A DNA stretch of 64,000 bases from Aquitalea magnusonii (lineage in GTDB: Bacteria > Pseudomonadota > Gammaproteobacteria > Burkholderiales > Chromobacteriaceae). A model generated the notes under the pieces. The model searched no databases. It was not told the DNA's origin and was given only the letters and a program-made list of their open reading frames with translations. Of the stretch, positions 47,040 to 55,731 are shown one piece after another. The stretch's first letter is position 1. The number at the start of each line of letters is the position of its first letter. The DNA lies in contig NZ_AP018823.1 in the NCBI RefSeq assembly GCF_002217795.2, forward strand, positions 1,240,001 to 1,304,000. The letters run 5' to 3'. A program made the translations under genes and the position numbers.

Positions 47040-48608
47040 ATGTCTACAAGTGATGAACAGGCTGCCGAGCTGCAGCTGGCGCTACCGCAGGATGATGAAG
47101 CTGGTGGTGCGGATGGCAGCCATTATGTGACCTTCTGTGTGGAGGGGGAGCTGTTTGCCGTCCCGATGGCTCCGGTGCAGGAAATCATCCGGGTTCCCGG
47201 TATTGTCCACTTGCCACTGGCACCGTCAGCCCTGGACGGCCTGGCCAATTTGCGTGGCAAGGTGTTACCCATCCTTTCTCTGCGCAGATTGTTTGGCCTG
47301 CCTGACCGTGCGGCGGATGAAGCAACCCGTGCACTGGTCATCAATCTGGGCATGCCACTTGGTTTCCTGGTGGATCACGTGGCCAGTGTGGTCAGCGCCC
47401 GTGACGAAGATATCCAGTCTACCGATACCTTGCCGGATAGCGCACGCAGTGAGTTCCTGCAAGGCGTGATCAAGGACGGGGACGGACGTCTCATCCTGCT
47501 GCTTGATTTCCAGGTTCTGATTGACCGTCATTTTTCCGGTATTCAGTTGCGACAGGAGCATGGTGGGTCTGAAGTTGCCCTGACCGCATCGCAACAGGAA
47601 ATATTGCGCGATGAAAGCGACGATGAACGTCAGCTTGTTTCGTTCAGTGTGGATGGTCAGGAATACGCCATTGATATCCAGGATGTGCAGGAAATCGTCC
47701 AGATGGATGGCCAGTTGGTACGGGTGCCGCAGTCCGAGGCAGCACAGCTGGGCGTGGTTACTCTGCGCTCCCGACTCTTGCCGCTCATCTCGCTGCGCAG
47801 ATTGTTTGGCATGCCATACGACCAGGATAGAGAGCAGGACCGTGTGGTGGTGATTCACCTTGGTGGTGAGCAGATGGTGGGTCTGGTGACAGATAGTGTC
47901 AGCGAAGTATTGCGTGTGCCCTTCAACCTGATTGATGAAGTGCCGGGCATGTGGAATCGCCGCGAGACCCGCGAAATCAATGCCATTTGCCGGCTGGAGG
48001 ATGGGGGGCGACTGGTTTCGATTCTGGATGTCGGACAGATGTTCGATGAAGTAGAGCTGGCGCGGACCGATGCTGCAGAAGAGGGAGAGAGTGATATGGC
48101 AAGTGATGACGGTCTTGTGGCTGATGCGGATAGTCATGACGAGGACGAGCAGGTGGTGGTGTTCCGGCTGGGCAAGGAGGAATTCGGTGTGCCCATCATG
48201 TCGGTGCAGGAAATCGTCCGCGTGCCGGAGCAACTGACATTTCTGCCCACCGCACCCGATTACATGGAGGGCGTCATCAATCTGCGAGGCACGGTGTTGC
48301 CGGTAATTGACCAGCGGCGGCGTCTGGGGCTGGGCTCCATCGAAAGAAGTGAACGGCAGCGCATCATGGTGTATCTGCTGCGTGGCTTGCGCACCGGTTT
48401 CATTGTGGATTCCGTTGCCGAAGTGTTGAAAGTACCCCGCCATGCCTTCGAGCCTGCGCCTGACATGGGTGAAGGAAGCAGCCGGCTGATCTGCCGGGTG
48501 GCCAATCTGCAAAAGCAGGGCCGCTTGATCATGATGATAGACCCGGGAATGTTGCTGGACGACGGGGAGGTCGGCTCGCTGCAAATGTCACTGGAGCAGC
48601 CCGCCTGA
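47040..48608 (+). CDS. Triple-CheW-domain protein
   Basis: 522 aa with three CheW modules at about 27-165, 197-330 and 365-505. Each keeps the CheW core: VPMAPVQEIIRVPG / IDIQDVQEIVQMDG / VPIMSVQEIVRVPE and GLANLRGKVLPILSLRRLFG / VVTLRSRLLPLISLRRLFG / GVINLRGTVLPVIDQRRRLG. Acidic linkers separate them. Probably a trivalent coupling protein that matches the double-tip receptor encoded 24 bases upstream. It differs from the other triple-CheW protein (40099), whose modules are less conserved. Confidence 0.9.
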   Translation: MSTSDEQAAELQLALPQDDEAGGADGSHYVTFCVEGELFAVPMAPVQEIIRVPGIVHLPLAPSALDGLANLRGKVLPILSLRRLFGLPDRAADEATRALVINLGMPLGFLVDHVASVVSARDEDIQSTDTLPDSARSEFLQGVIKDGDGRLILLLDFQVLIDRHFSGIQLRQEHGGSEVALTASQQEILRDESDDERQLVSFSVDGQEYAIDIQDVQEIVQMDGQLVRVPQSEAAQLGVVTLRSRLLPLISLRRLFGMPYDQDREQDRVVVIHLGGEQMVGLVTDSVSEVLRVPFNLIDEVPGMWNRRETREINAICRLEDGGRLVSILDVGQMFDEVELARTDAAEEGESDMASDDGLVADADSHDEDEQVVVFRLGKEEFGVPIMSVQEIVRVPEQLTFLPTAPDYMEGVINLRGTVLPVIDQRRRLGLGSIERSERQRIMVYLLRGLRTGFIVDSVAEVLKVPRHAFEPAPDMGEGSSRLICRVANLQKQGRLIMMIDPGMLLDDGEVGSLQMSLEQPA

Positions 48609-48627
48609 CGGTGGGGAGGAGGTGAGG

Positions 48628-49752
48628 ATGGGAAGCAAGAAGATCAAGGTACTCGTCGTCGATGATTCGGCATTGATGCGCAGGCATCTGACCACATTGT
48701 TTGGCGAGCAAGAAGACATGCTGACCGAAACGGCACACAACGGCAAAGAAGCCATTGCCAAGCTGATGGAGTGGGAACCCGACGTCATCACGCTGGATGT
48801 CAACATGCCGCAGATGGATGGTTTGCAGGCACTGGCGCTGATCATGGCAGCCCGGCCGACTCCGGTGGTGATGGTGTCATCGATTACCCGTGTTGGGGCA
48901 ATGGCAACCCTGGAAGCCCTGGCACTTGGCGCTGTCGATGTAGTAACCAAGCCCGAAGGAACGATTTCCCTGAATATTGGCAGCATCCGTGACGAGCTGA
49001 TCGTCAAGACACGGGCTGCCGCCTCGGCACGGCTGGGCAAAATCACACAACAGCCGGCTGTGGATGCCGTGCCGCAAAGACCACGCAGACTCAGCCCGCC
49101 CACCGCCGCTGCACCCGTTGACGATGGTGAAATCAGTGGCATGGTACTGATTGGGGTATCAACCGGTGGCCCCAAAACGCTGGAGCTGATTCTCCCCCAG
49201 CTGCCGGCCGACTTTCCCCACCCGGTGGTGGTGGTGCAGCACATGCCGGCCGGCTTCACCCAGAGTTTTGCCGAGCGCATGGATCGCTACTGTGTACTCC
49301 CGGTACAGGAGGTGCACGCCGCCATGCCCTTGCGCGCTGGAAATATCTACATTGCACGCGGCGGTGCAGACCTGCAATTGTCCCGTCGCAAGTCGCTGGT
49401 GATGGCAACGCCACGTCCGGCAGACCCGGCAGTGTTATGGCATCCCTCGGTTAGCGTGATGGTTCGTTCGGCCATGGACTGTCTGCCCGCATCACATTTG
49501 ACTGGGGTCATGCTCACCGGCATGGGCTATGACGGTGCCGATGAAATGACCCAATTGCATCAGCATGGTGGCCGGACCATTGCCGAGTCGGAGGAAACCG
49601 CCATCGTGTTCGGCATGCCAATGGAACTGGCGCGCCGCGGCGGCGCCAGCATTGTTCTGCCAGCGCATGCCATTGCCAGCCAGCTTATTGCCTGGTGCCA
49701 ACAAGGGGAGAAGCGTCATGGCGCTCAAGAAAAGTGTCACGCCGGCTATTGA
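48628..49752 (+). CDS. cheB: CheB receptor methylesterase
   Basis: 374 aa; ATG 48628 follows GGAGGAGG (an in-frame GTG 6 bases earlier lies in the site). An N-terminal receiver domain has the phospho-acceptor Asp in VITLDVNMPQMDG (about residue 55). The C-terminal methylesterase has the catalytic Ser in GVSTGGPKTLE, His in VVQHMPAGFTQSF and Asp in MLTGMGYDGADEM. It demethylates receptor glutamates after phosphorylation by CheA. The last 35 bases overlap the HEAT-repeat gene. Confidence 0.94.
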   Translation: MGSKKIKVLVVDDSALMRRHLTTLFGEQEDMLTETAHNGKEAIAKLMEWEPDVITLDVNMPQMDGLQALALIMAARPTPVVMVSSITRVGAMATLEALALGAVDVVTKPEGTISLNIGSIRDELIVKTRAAASARLGKITQQPAVDAVPQRPRRLSPPTAAAPVDDGEISGMVLIGVSTGGPKTLELILPQLPADFPHPVVVVQHMPAGFTQSFAERMDRYCVLPVQEVHAAMPLRAGNIYIARGGADLQLSRRKSLVMATPRPADPAVLWHPSVSVMVRSAMDCLPASHLTGVMLTGMGYDGADEMTQLHQHGGRTIAESEETAIVFGMPMELARRGGASIVLPAHAIASQLIAWCQQGEKRHGAQEKCHAGY

Positions 49753-50332
49753 GGATGCGGGAGAGTCGTTGTCATTTGCCGACCTGATTACCCGGCTGTC
49801 CAGTGTTTCCGTCGACGAACGTCGGCAAGCTGCACTGGCGCTGGGCCAGTATCCGGAAGCCGTACTGCCCTTGTGCCGTATTTTGCCGGCAGAGTCGGAT
49901 CGCGCTGTGCGTGATGCAGCGCTGGGCAGCCTGCGCCGCCTGGGGGGTGTCGAAGTGGCGCAGCATCTGGCGGATTTTCTCCGTTCCGATGATCCGATGC
50001 TGCGTAATGGCGTCATCGAGGTATTGCAGGAAATGCCGGATGCCACCGCCAGTCTGGTGGAAACCCTGCTGCGTGATGTCGACCCGGATGTACGCATTTT
50101 CACGGTCAATATTCTGGAGTCGCTCAAGCATCCTGGTGTTGAGGGCTGGCTGATCAGCGTGGTGGAACAGGACATGCATTGCAATGTCGTGGCCACTGCA
50201 ATTGACCTGTTGGGTGAGGTCGGCAGTCCACACGCCCTGGCCTCCCTGGAGTCGGCAGCAAACCGGTTTGCCGACGACCCTTTCATCCGCTTTGCTGTCG
50301 ACATGGCCAAAGCCCGCATCCGTCAGGAATAG
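49718..50332 (+). CDS. HEAT-repeat protein in the chemosensory operon
   Basis: 204 aa from ATG 49718 (MALKKSVTPAIEDAGESLSF), behind GGGGAGAAG and overlapping the end of cheB. It is a solenoid of about five HEAT-like helix pairs: DERRQAALALGQYPEAVLPL, DRAVRDAALGSLRRLGGVEV, DPMLRNGVIEVLQEMPDATA, DPDVRIFTVNILESLKHPGV and NVVATAIDLLGEVGSPHALA. HEAT proteins act as binding scaffolds. Its place between cheB and cheR suggests it organises the adaptation enzymes. No catalytic motif. Confidence 0.88.
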   Translation: MALKKSVTPAIEDAGESLSFADLITRLSSVSVDERRQAALALGQYPEAVLPLCRILPAESDRAVRDAALGSLRRLGGVEVAQHLADFLRSDDPMLRNGVIEVLQEMPDATASLVETLLRDVDPDVRIFTVNILESLKHPGVEGWLISVVEQDMHCNVVATAIDLLGEVGSPHALASLESAANRFADDPFIRFAVDMAKARIRQE

Positions 50333-50336
50333 CACC

Positions 50337-51179
50337 ATGGCACAGCCGCTGATCACGACAGAAGATTTCATGAAGTTCCGTGAATTCTTCTATCGCAAGA
50401 CAGGAATCTATTTCGACGAGTCCAAGCGTTACTTTGTCGATAAGCGCCTGGCGGAACGGGTGAGGGAATCCGGTTCGGAAAACTTTCGTACCTATTTCAC
50501 CATGTTGCGCTTTCAGGCCAGTGGCGAGGAGTTGCAGCAACTGGTCAATGACATGACGGTGAACGAGACCTACTTTTTCCGGGAGTCCTACCAGTTTGAC
50601 TGCCTGGTGAACTCGATGCTGGAAGAGGTGGCCGCACAGAAGAAGCCAGGAGACACCATTCGTATCTGGTCCATTCCGTCTTCGTCGGGGGAGGAACCAT
50701 ACTCCATTGCCATTTTCCTGCTGGAGCTGTGGCCAAAGATAGAACAGTTCGATGTGGAGATCCTGGCCTCGGATATCGATACCTCGATTCTGGACTCGGC
50801 CAAACAGGGGATATACAGCATGCGTTCGCTGCAATATCTGCCGAAAACCTATCTGGACCGCTATTTCGAACCGTACAGCAATCAGCGCTACCAGATTATC
50901 GAAGACCTGCGCCAGTCCATCGAGTTTAGCCGGGTCAACCTGAATGACCGTAATGACACGCGGCGCTTCAGCAATATCGACATCATTTTTTGTCGCAATC
51001 TGCTGATTTATTTTGATGACATCTCTCGCAAGGATGCGGCGGATACCTTTTACGACTCTCTCAATCATGGCGGCTTCATTTGTCTGGGGCACTCCGAGTC
51101 GATGAGCCGTATTTCTCCACTCTTCACGGTGCGCAAGTTTCCGGATGCCATCGTTTACCAGAAACCTCGTTTCGGTTGA
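50337..51179 (+). CDS. cheR: CheR receptor methyltransferase
   Basis: 280 aa from ATG 50337, 4 bases after the HEAT-gene stop. The N-terminal helical domain (about 1-70) leads to NDMTVNETYFFRE and the SAM-binding segment RIWSIPSSSGEEPYSIAIFLLE, where the usual Cys of the family's CSTGEEPYS is Ser. VEILASDIDTSILDSAKQGIY and IDIIFCRNLLIYFD complete the fold. It methylates receptor glutamates with S-adenosylmethionine. No C-terminal tethering pentapeptide or TPR tail is seen. Confidence 0.93.
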   Translation: MAQPLITTEDFMKFREFFYRKTGIYFDESKRYFVDKRLAERVRESGSENFRTYFTMLRFQASGEELQQLVNDMTVNETYFFRESYQFDCLVNSMLEEVAAQKKPGDTIRIWSIPSSSGEEPYSIAIFLLELWPKIEQFDVEILASDIDTSILDSAKQGIYSMRSLQYLPKTYLDRYFEPYSNQRYQIIEDLRQSIEFSRVNLNDRNDTRRFSNIDIIFCRNLLIYFDDISRKDAADTFYDSLNHGGFICLGHSESMSRISPLFTVRKFPDAIVYQKPRFG

Positions 51180-51190
51180 AAGGCTCAGGT

Positions 51191-51562
51191 ATGAAACGCG
51201 TACTGATTGTTGATGATGCCGCCACCGTGCGACTTTATCACCGCAAGATACTGACCGATGCCGGTTTGAGCGTGGACGAGGCCGTGAATGGTATCGAGGC
51301 GCTGGAAAAGGCCATGCAGTCGCCCTACGACCTTTATATCGTCGACATCAACATGCCCAAGATGGACGGATATACCTTTGTACGGACCTTGCGTGCCGAC
51401 CTGAGCCTGATGCAAAGCCCGGCCATCATGGTGTCCACCGAATCCAAGGAAGGTGATGTAGTGGTGGCCTATATGGCAGGCGCCAACGGTTACATCATCA
51501 AGCCGGCCAAACCGGTGGAGCTGACCTTGCTGACACGACTGTTACTGGGGGAGCCTGACTGA
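51191..51562 (+). CDS. CheY-like single-domain response regulator
   Basis: 123 aa. DD at residues 8-9, phospho-acceptor Asp52 in LYIVDINMPKMDGY, Thr/Ser switch in IMVSTES and Lys in YIIKPAKPVE. It accepts phosphate from the CheA encoded next, whose ATG overlaps this stop by one base (TGATG). Whether it acts on the flagellar motor or another output cannot be told; a second CheY lies at 54155. Confidence 0.92.
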   Translation: MKRVLIVDDAATVRLYHRKILTDAGLSVDEAVNGIEALEKAMQSPYDLYIVDINMPKMDGYTFVRTLRADLSLMQSPAIMVSTESKEGDVVVAYMAGANGYIIKPAKPVELTLLTRLLLGEPD

Positions 51563-53916
51563 TGAACAACCCTTTACTTGAACAGTTTGTGCAGGAGGCA
51601 CGCGAAGGGCTGGAAACCATCGGCCGTGCCTTGCTGCAACTGGAGCATGCTCCGGATGACAAGGAAGTCATCAATGCCCTGTTCCGTAGCATCCATACGC
51701 TGAAAGGCAATAGCGGGCTGTTGGGACTGACACCATTGGCGGGGGCTACCCACCATGCCGAAGACCTGCTGGACCAGGTACGCAACGGCGTACTGCCTTT
51801 TGTGGCCGACTATGCAGATATCTTGCTGGAGTGGGCCGACTTCGTGTCCGACTGCCTGGACGATCTGGAAACCGGTGGCGAATTGCAAGTACTGCGGGAT
51901 GACAGAGCCGCGCAGATTGCCACTGCCCTGAAAGGCTGTCTGGGGCAGGCCGGCCCGGCGGTGCGTCCAGTTGAGCCACAGAGCCCGGCCGTGGTTGCCG
52001 ACTGGTTGCAATCCTTTCCCGCCAACGTGCTTGAACAGGAAAAGCATGATGCTGCCCGTGAGAGTCATCCCCTGAGTGCCGTGCATTATCAGCCTGACAG
52101 TGAATGCTTTTTCAGTGGGGAAGACCCGCTATTGCAGTTGCGCCAGGTAGAGGGTTTACGCTGGCTCGACATTCAACCCGTCAGCCCCTGGCCCGACATG
52201 GCGGAACTGGACATCTATCGTTGCAATCTGGAAATCCGCTTTCTATGCCGCATGGACGGTCAGGCACTCAAAGAGCTGTTCCGCTACATGGCCCCCTATA
52301 CAAAGGTGCGGCAATTACAGGGCTCGACATTCCGCCCGGTTTTCTATCTGGATGAAGCCGAATCTGACCCGCGTCCCCTTTCAGAAGAAGAGCACACGGC
52401 CTGGTTAAAGATTGTTGAAACGCAGCGCAAGATTCTTGAACTGCCGGCGGATACGGGTATCTGGGAAGGGCGTTTGCAGTCCGTGGTGCAGACCCTGGCC
52501 AATCTTTATCGCTATCAGCAGTCGCAACCCATGCTGGAAGCGCTGTCCCAGGCCTATGACCGGTGCATCGAGCTCAAGAGCGCCGAACCTGTCTTGCGTT
52601 TGCTGCGCGGCGGAGATGGTAATCCGGCAGGTTTCGTCGATGGCACCAGCAGTGCCCTGGCAGGCAGTGCTCCCGTTGCCGGCCCGGTGCAGGAGGATGC
52701 TGGCCGGCGGACGGATGAATCTGCTGAAAAGGCCAGCCGGGTACTCAAGGTCAGCCAGGAAAAGGTAGACCGGCTGATGGACCTGATCGGCGAAATGGTG
52801 GTGGCCAAGAATGCGCTGCCATACCTGGCTGGAAAGGCGGAAAACCAGTTCGGCAACCGCGAATTGGCACGCGAAATCAAATCCCAATATCTGGTGATCA
52901 ACCGCATTGCCGAAGAAATGCAGGATGCCATCATGCAGGTACGCATGATGCCGGTGGGCACCATCTTCCAGCGCTTCCCCCGCCTGGTGCGTGACTTGTC
53001 GAAAAAACTGCACAAGCAGGTGGAGCTGGTTCTTGAAGGAGAGGACACCGAAGCCGACAAGAATGTCATCGAGCGGCTTGCCGAGCCGATGATCCATATC
53101 CTGCGCAATAGCCTGGACCATGGCATCGAATCACCCGAGGCCCGTCTTGCTGCCGGCAAACCCGCCCAGGGTTGCATCCGCATCAGTGCCCATCAGGAGG
53201 CAGACCGGGTCATCATCCAGATTCGAGATGATGGCAAGGGGATAGATCCGGCCCATGTGCGGCGCAAGGCCATGGAAAAGTCATTGATCGATGCTGCCAA
53301 GGCTGAAAGCCTGAGCGATGCGGATGCAATCCAGCTGATTTTCCATCCCGGATTTTCCACGGCGGAGCAAGTTTCCGACCTGTCCGGGCGGGGTGTGGGC
53401 ATGGATGTGGTGCGCTCCGCCATTGAAGCCGTGCATGGCAGTTTCCAGCTGGAAAGCAAGGTTGGAGAGGGCACCTTGTTGCAACTTGCTCTGCCGCTGT
53501 CCATGGCCGTCACCAATGTGATGATTATCGAGTCTTCCGGGCAGATCTTCGGTGTGCCGATGGAAATGGTGGTGGAAACCGTCAGGGTTGCGCGAAGCCA
53601 GATCCGTCATTTCAAGCACAATCGCTCCACCGTGTTGCGTGGCCGTATTGTTCCCCTGTACGGCCTGAATGCCTTGCTGGCGCTGGATGAGGAGCAGATG
53701 GCCAACGAGCAGGACGAGCTGGCGGTTCTGGTGCTGCGCATGGGTGCGGAAAACGTAGGCATTGTCGTGGATGAGTTCCGCGAAACCGTGGACATCATTC
53801 TCAAGCCCATGGAGGGCATCCTGGCGCAACTGTCCGTGTATTCGGGTACGGCCCTGCTGGGAGACGGTACCGTCCTGATGGTGATCAATCCCAAGGAGTT
53901 GCTGCTATGCCTCTGA
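51562..53916 (+). CDS. cheA: CheA histidine kinase with an extra central domain
   Basis: 784 aa, about 130 longer than E. coli CheA. P1 (Hpt) with phospho-His45 in FRSIHTLKGNSGLLG. Residues about 175-350 hold an uncharacterised domain (DIQPVSPWPDMAELDIYRCNLEIRFLC...) in place of a standard P2. P3 dimerisation starts SQEKVDRLMDLIGEMVVAKN; kinase boxes are HILRNSLDHGIE (N), IRDDGKGID (G1), GRGVGMDVVRSAIE (G2); the CheW-like P5 runs about 650-784. It should autophosphorylate and feed CheY and CheB. It overlaps cheY by 1 and the STAS gene by 10 bases. Confidence 0.94.
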   Translation: MNNPLLEQFVQEAREGLETIGRALLQLEHAPDDKEVINALFRSIHTLKGNSGLLGLTPLAGATHHAEDLLDQVRNGVLPFVADYADILLEWADFVSDCLDDLETGGELQVLRDDRAAQIATALKGCLGQAGPAVRPVEPQSPAVVADWLQSFPANVLEQEKHDAARESHPLSAVHYQPDSECFFSGEDPLLQLRQVEGLRWLDIQPVSPWPDMAELDIYRCNLEIRFLCRMDGQALKELFRYMAPYTKVRQLQGSTFRPVFYLDEAESDPRPLSEEEHTAWLKIVETQRKILELPADTGIWEGRLQSVVQTLANLYRYQQSQPMLEALSQAYDRCIELKSAEPVLRLLRGGDGNPAGFVDGTSSALAGSAPVAGPVQEDAGRRTDESAEKASRVLKVSQEKVDRLMDLIGEMVVAKNALPYLAGKAENQFGNRELAREIKSQYLVINRIAEEMQDAIMQVRMMPVGTIFQRFPRLVRDLSKKLHKQVELVLEGEDTEADKNVIERLAEPMIHILRNSLDHGIESPEARLAAGKPAQGCIRISAHQEADRVIIQIRDDGKGIDPAHVRRKAMEKSLIDAAKAESLSDADAIQLIFHPGFSTAEQVSDLSGRGVGMDVVRSAIEAVHGSFQLESKVGEGTLLQLALPLSMAVTNVMIIESSGQIFGVPMEMVVETVRVARSQIRHFKHNRSTVLRGRIVPLYGLNALLALDEEQMANEQDELAVLVLRMGAENVGIVVDEFRETVDIILKPMEGILAQLSVYSGTALLGDGTVLMVINPKELLLCL

Positions 53917-54158
53917 TTTTTGAAGGGCGCTCTGCCCGTTTGGTCGGACAGGTTGGTGTCGAAGATGCCGAGACACTGTTGGTCTGGCTGGCAGACCAGG
54001 AAGCCGCAACAGTCGATCTGGAGGATTGCGAGCACATTCATGCCGCTGTGTTCCAGGCATTGCTGGTCAGCCGTATCGAGCATTTCAAGCCACCACGTGA
54101 TGGATTCATGGCCGGCTATGTATTTCCCTTGTTGCAGCGTGAAAGGAGTGAGGCATGA
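53907..54158 (+). CDS. STAS-like small protein
   Basis: 83 aa, overlapping the end of cheA by 10 bases and the next cheY by 4. The pattern MPLIFEGRSARLVGQVGVEDAETLLVWL...VDLEDCEHIHAAVFQALLV matches a short STAS/anti-anti-sigma fold. The phosphorylatable Ser/Thr of the usual DSSG motif is absent (HIHAAV instead), so it is probably a degenerate binding domain and not a phospho-switch. Tight overlaps on both sides show it belongs to the operon. Confidence 0.75.
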   Translation: MPLIFEGRSARLVGQVGVEDAETLLVWLADQEAATVDLEDCEHIHAAVFQALLVSRIEHFKPPRDGFMAGYVFPLLQRERSEA

Positions 54159-54520
54159 AAACCATTCTGCTGGTCGATGATTCCGCAACCATGATCATGA
54201 GCTTGCGCCAGACCCTTGAGATGAGTGGCTTTACCGTGGTTACTGCCGCGGATGGTGTGCAGGGTCTGGACAAACTGAAGACCGGGTTGCGCCCTGACTT
54301 GATGATTACCGATATCAACATGCCGAACATGAATGGACTGGAGCTCATCAAGGAAGCCAGAAAGTTGCTGCGCTTCACCCCTATTCTGGCACTGACTACC
54401 GAAACCCAGCAGGCCAGTCGGGATGTGGCAAAACAACATGGGGCCACCGGTTGGCTGGTCAAGCCCATTACTGGCGCGGATCTGCTCAAGGTGATTCGCC
54501 AGGTGCTGCCAGGAGCCTGA
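54155..54520 (+). CDS. CheY-like response regulator
   Basis: 121 aa. DD at 8-9, phospho-acceptor Asp53 in [16 protein letters not shown], Thr in ILALTTETQ and Lys in [13 protein letters not shown]. Close to classical CheY/PilG-like receivers. Its ATG overlaps the STAS stop, and the membrane receptor gene starts 2 bases after its stop. With two CheY proteins, one may act as output and the other as phosphate sink. Confidence 0.92.
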   Translation: MKTILLVDDSATMIMSLRQTLEMSGFTVVTAADGVQGLDKLKTGLRPDLMITDINMPNMNGLELIKEARKLLRFTPILALTTETQQASRDVAKQHGATGWLVKPITGADLLKVIRQVLPGA

Positions 54521-54522
54521 AC

Positions 54523-55722
54523 ATGATGCGTGAAACAGAACCTGCCCCTGACCCGCGCGCGAAACTTGCTCTCGTGCGTTGGGCATGTCTGGCGGTGGTC
54601 CTGCTGGCCACAGTCCTGCTGAGCTGGTCGGGCAGTGTCAGCTGGTACATGGTGCTTGCTGAAGGTGTGGTGCTGGCTGTCTGCCTGCTGACCGAACCGC
54701 GTGTCTCCACACCGCCCGTACCGGTGCAACAGCAAGCAAATGATCAGCAGACTGAAAAGGTAGCCACTCAGCTGCATGCATATGCAGACCTCAACGGTTT
54801 CCTGCAAGACCAGCTCAAAGACATAGAGCGCACTACGGAAGCCGCAGCCATCGGCGTTATGGAAGGGTTGCAGGGTATAGAAGAGACAAGTCGACAGATT
54901 GTCTCGGAAACCGGCAACTTCCTGGAGCATGCATCCGGGCTGGTGGCATCGTCCCGCCAGGAAGCCAGCATGAATCGTGAATCCATCACCGAGCTGGGCA
55001 ATATGCAACGAGAAAGAGCCACGCGGCAACAGGAAGAACAGTCGCGTATTGCCAAGGTTTCTGTTGAGGTGGAGCGGCTGCAACCCTATGCCGAACTGAT
55101 CCGCAAAATAGCCAACCAGACCAATTTGCTGGCACTGAATGCAGCCATCGAAGCCGCACGTGCCGGTGAACATGGCCGCGCATTTGCGGTGGTGGCAGAT
55201 GAAGTGCGCAACCTATCGGTCCAGACTGACAGTGCCGCTGCGCAGATTACTGATGGTATTGCTGCGGTCACCGCTGCGATTGCGGCAGAACTGGAACAGA
55301 TCATGCGTATGGACCTGCATGAACGCGAAGGTGAAAAACTTTCCCTTATTTCCAGTCAGTTCCTGCAAATGAATGACCACCTGGCCGCGGTGGTGCAGGA
55401 GCAGCAAGGCTTCACCTCTCATGTGCATGCGGCAGTACAGGCCATTGCCGGTGGCGTGGGGCTGGCACTGGAGAAAATGCAGTTTCAGGATATCGTGCGG
55501 CAGCAACTGGAGCACTTGGTGCGCGTTGCTGCCAGCTCGGCTGAGCACCAGCAGCAAATGGCCGCGAGCATCAAGCAGGGTGTGGATATGACAGTGAGCG
55601 ATATCAGCACCATTGTCCGGCAGCTGGGGGAGGGGCATGTAATGCATGTCCAGCGCGAGGACTTTTCCAGAAGGATGGGCGGGAAAGTCGAAAATGAGGC
55701 CCCAAAGGTCGAACTTTTCTGA
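54523..55722 (+). CDS. Membrane-anchored chemoreceptor without a sensor domain
   Basis: 399 aa from ATG 54523. Two adjacent hydrophobic helices (about 14-60: [21 protein letters not shown] and [18 protein letters not shown]) form a short hairpin anchor with almost no periplasmic part. A cytoplasmic coiled coil follows, with the signalling tip [21 protein letters not shown] (about 204-224) and [14 protein letters not shown]. The C-terminal part [15 protein letters not shown] resembles receptors whose output lies in the membrane. It probably senses through partners or the membrane itself. Confidence 0.88.
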   Translation: MMRETEPAPDPRAKLALVRWACLAVVLLATVLLSWSGSVSWYMVLAEGVVLAVCLLTEPRVSTPPVPVQQQANDQQTEKVATQLHAYADLNGFLQDQLKDIERTTEAAAIGVMEGLQGIEETSRQIVSETGNFLEHASGLVASSRQEASMNRESITELGNMQRERATRQQEEQSRIAKVSVEVERLQPYAELIRKIANQTNLLALNAAIEAARAGEHGRAFAVVADEVRNLSVQTDSAAAQITDGIAAVTAAIAAELEQIMRMDLHEREGEKLSLISSQFLQMNDHLAAVVQEQQGFTSHVHAAVQAIAGGVGLALEKMQFQDIVRQQLEHLVRVAASSAEHQQQMAASIKQGVDMTVSDISTIVRQLGEGHVMHVQREDFSRRMGGKVENEAPKVELF

Positions 55723-55731
55723 TGGTGCCAC

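Noticed and set aside
47265..48584. 439-codon minus-strand frame over the triple-CheW gene
   Set aside because: Antisense shadow; the product is His/Gln-rich and unlike any family.
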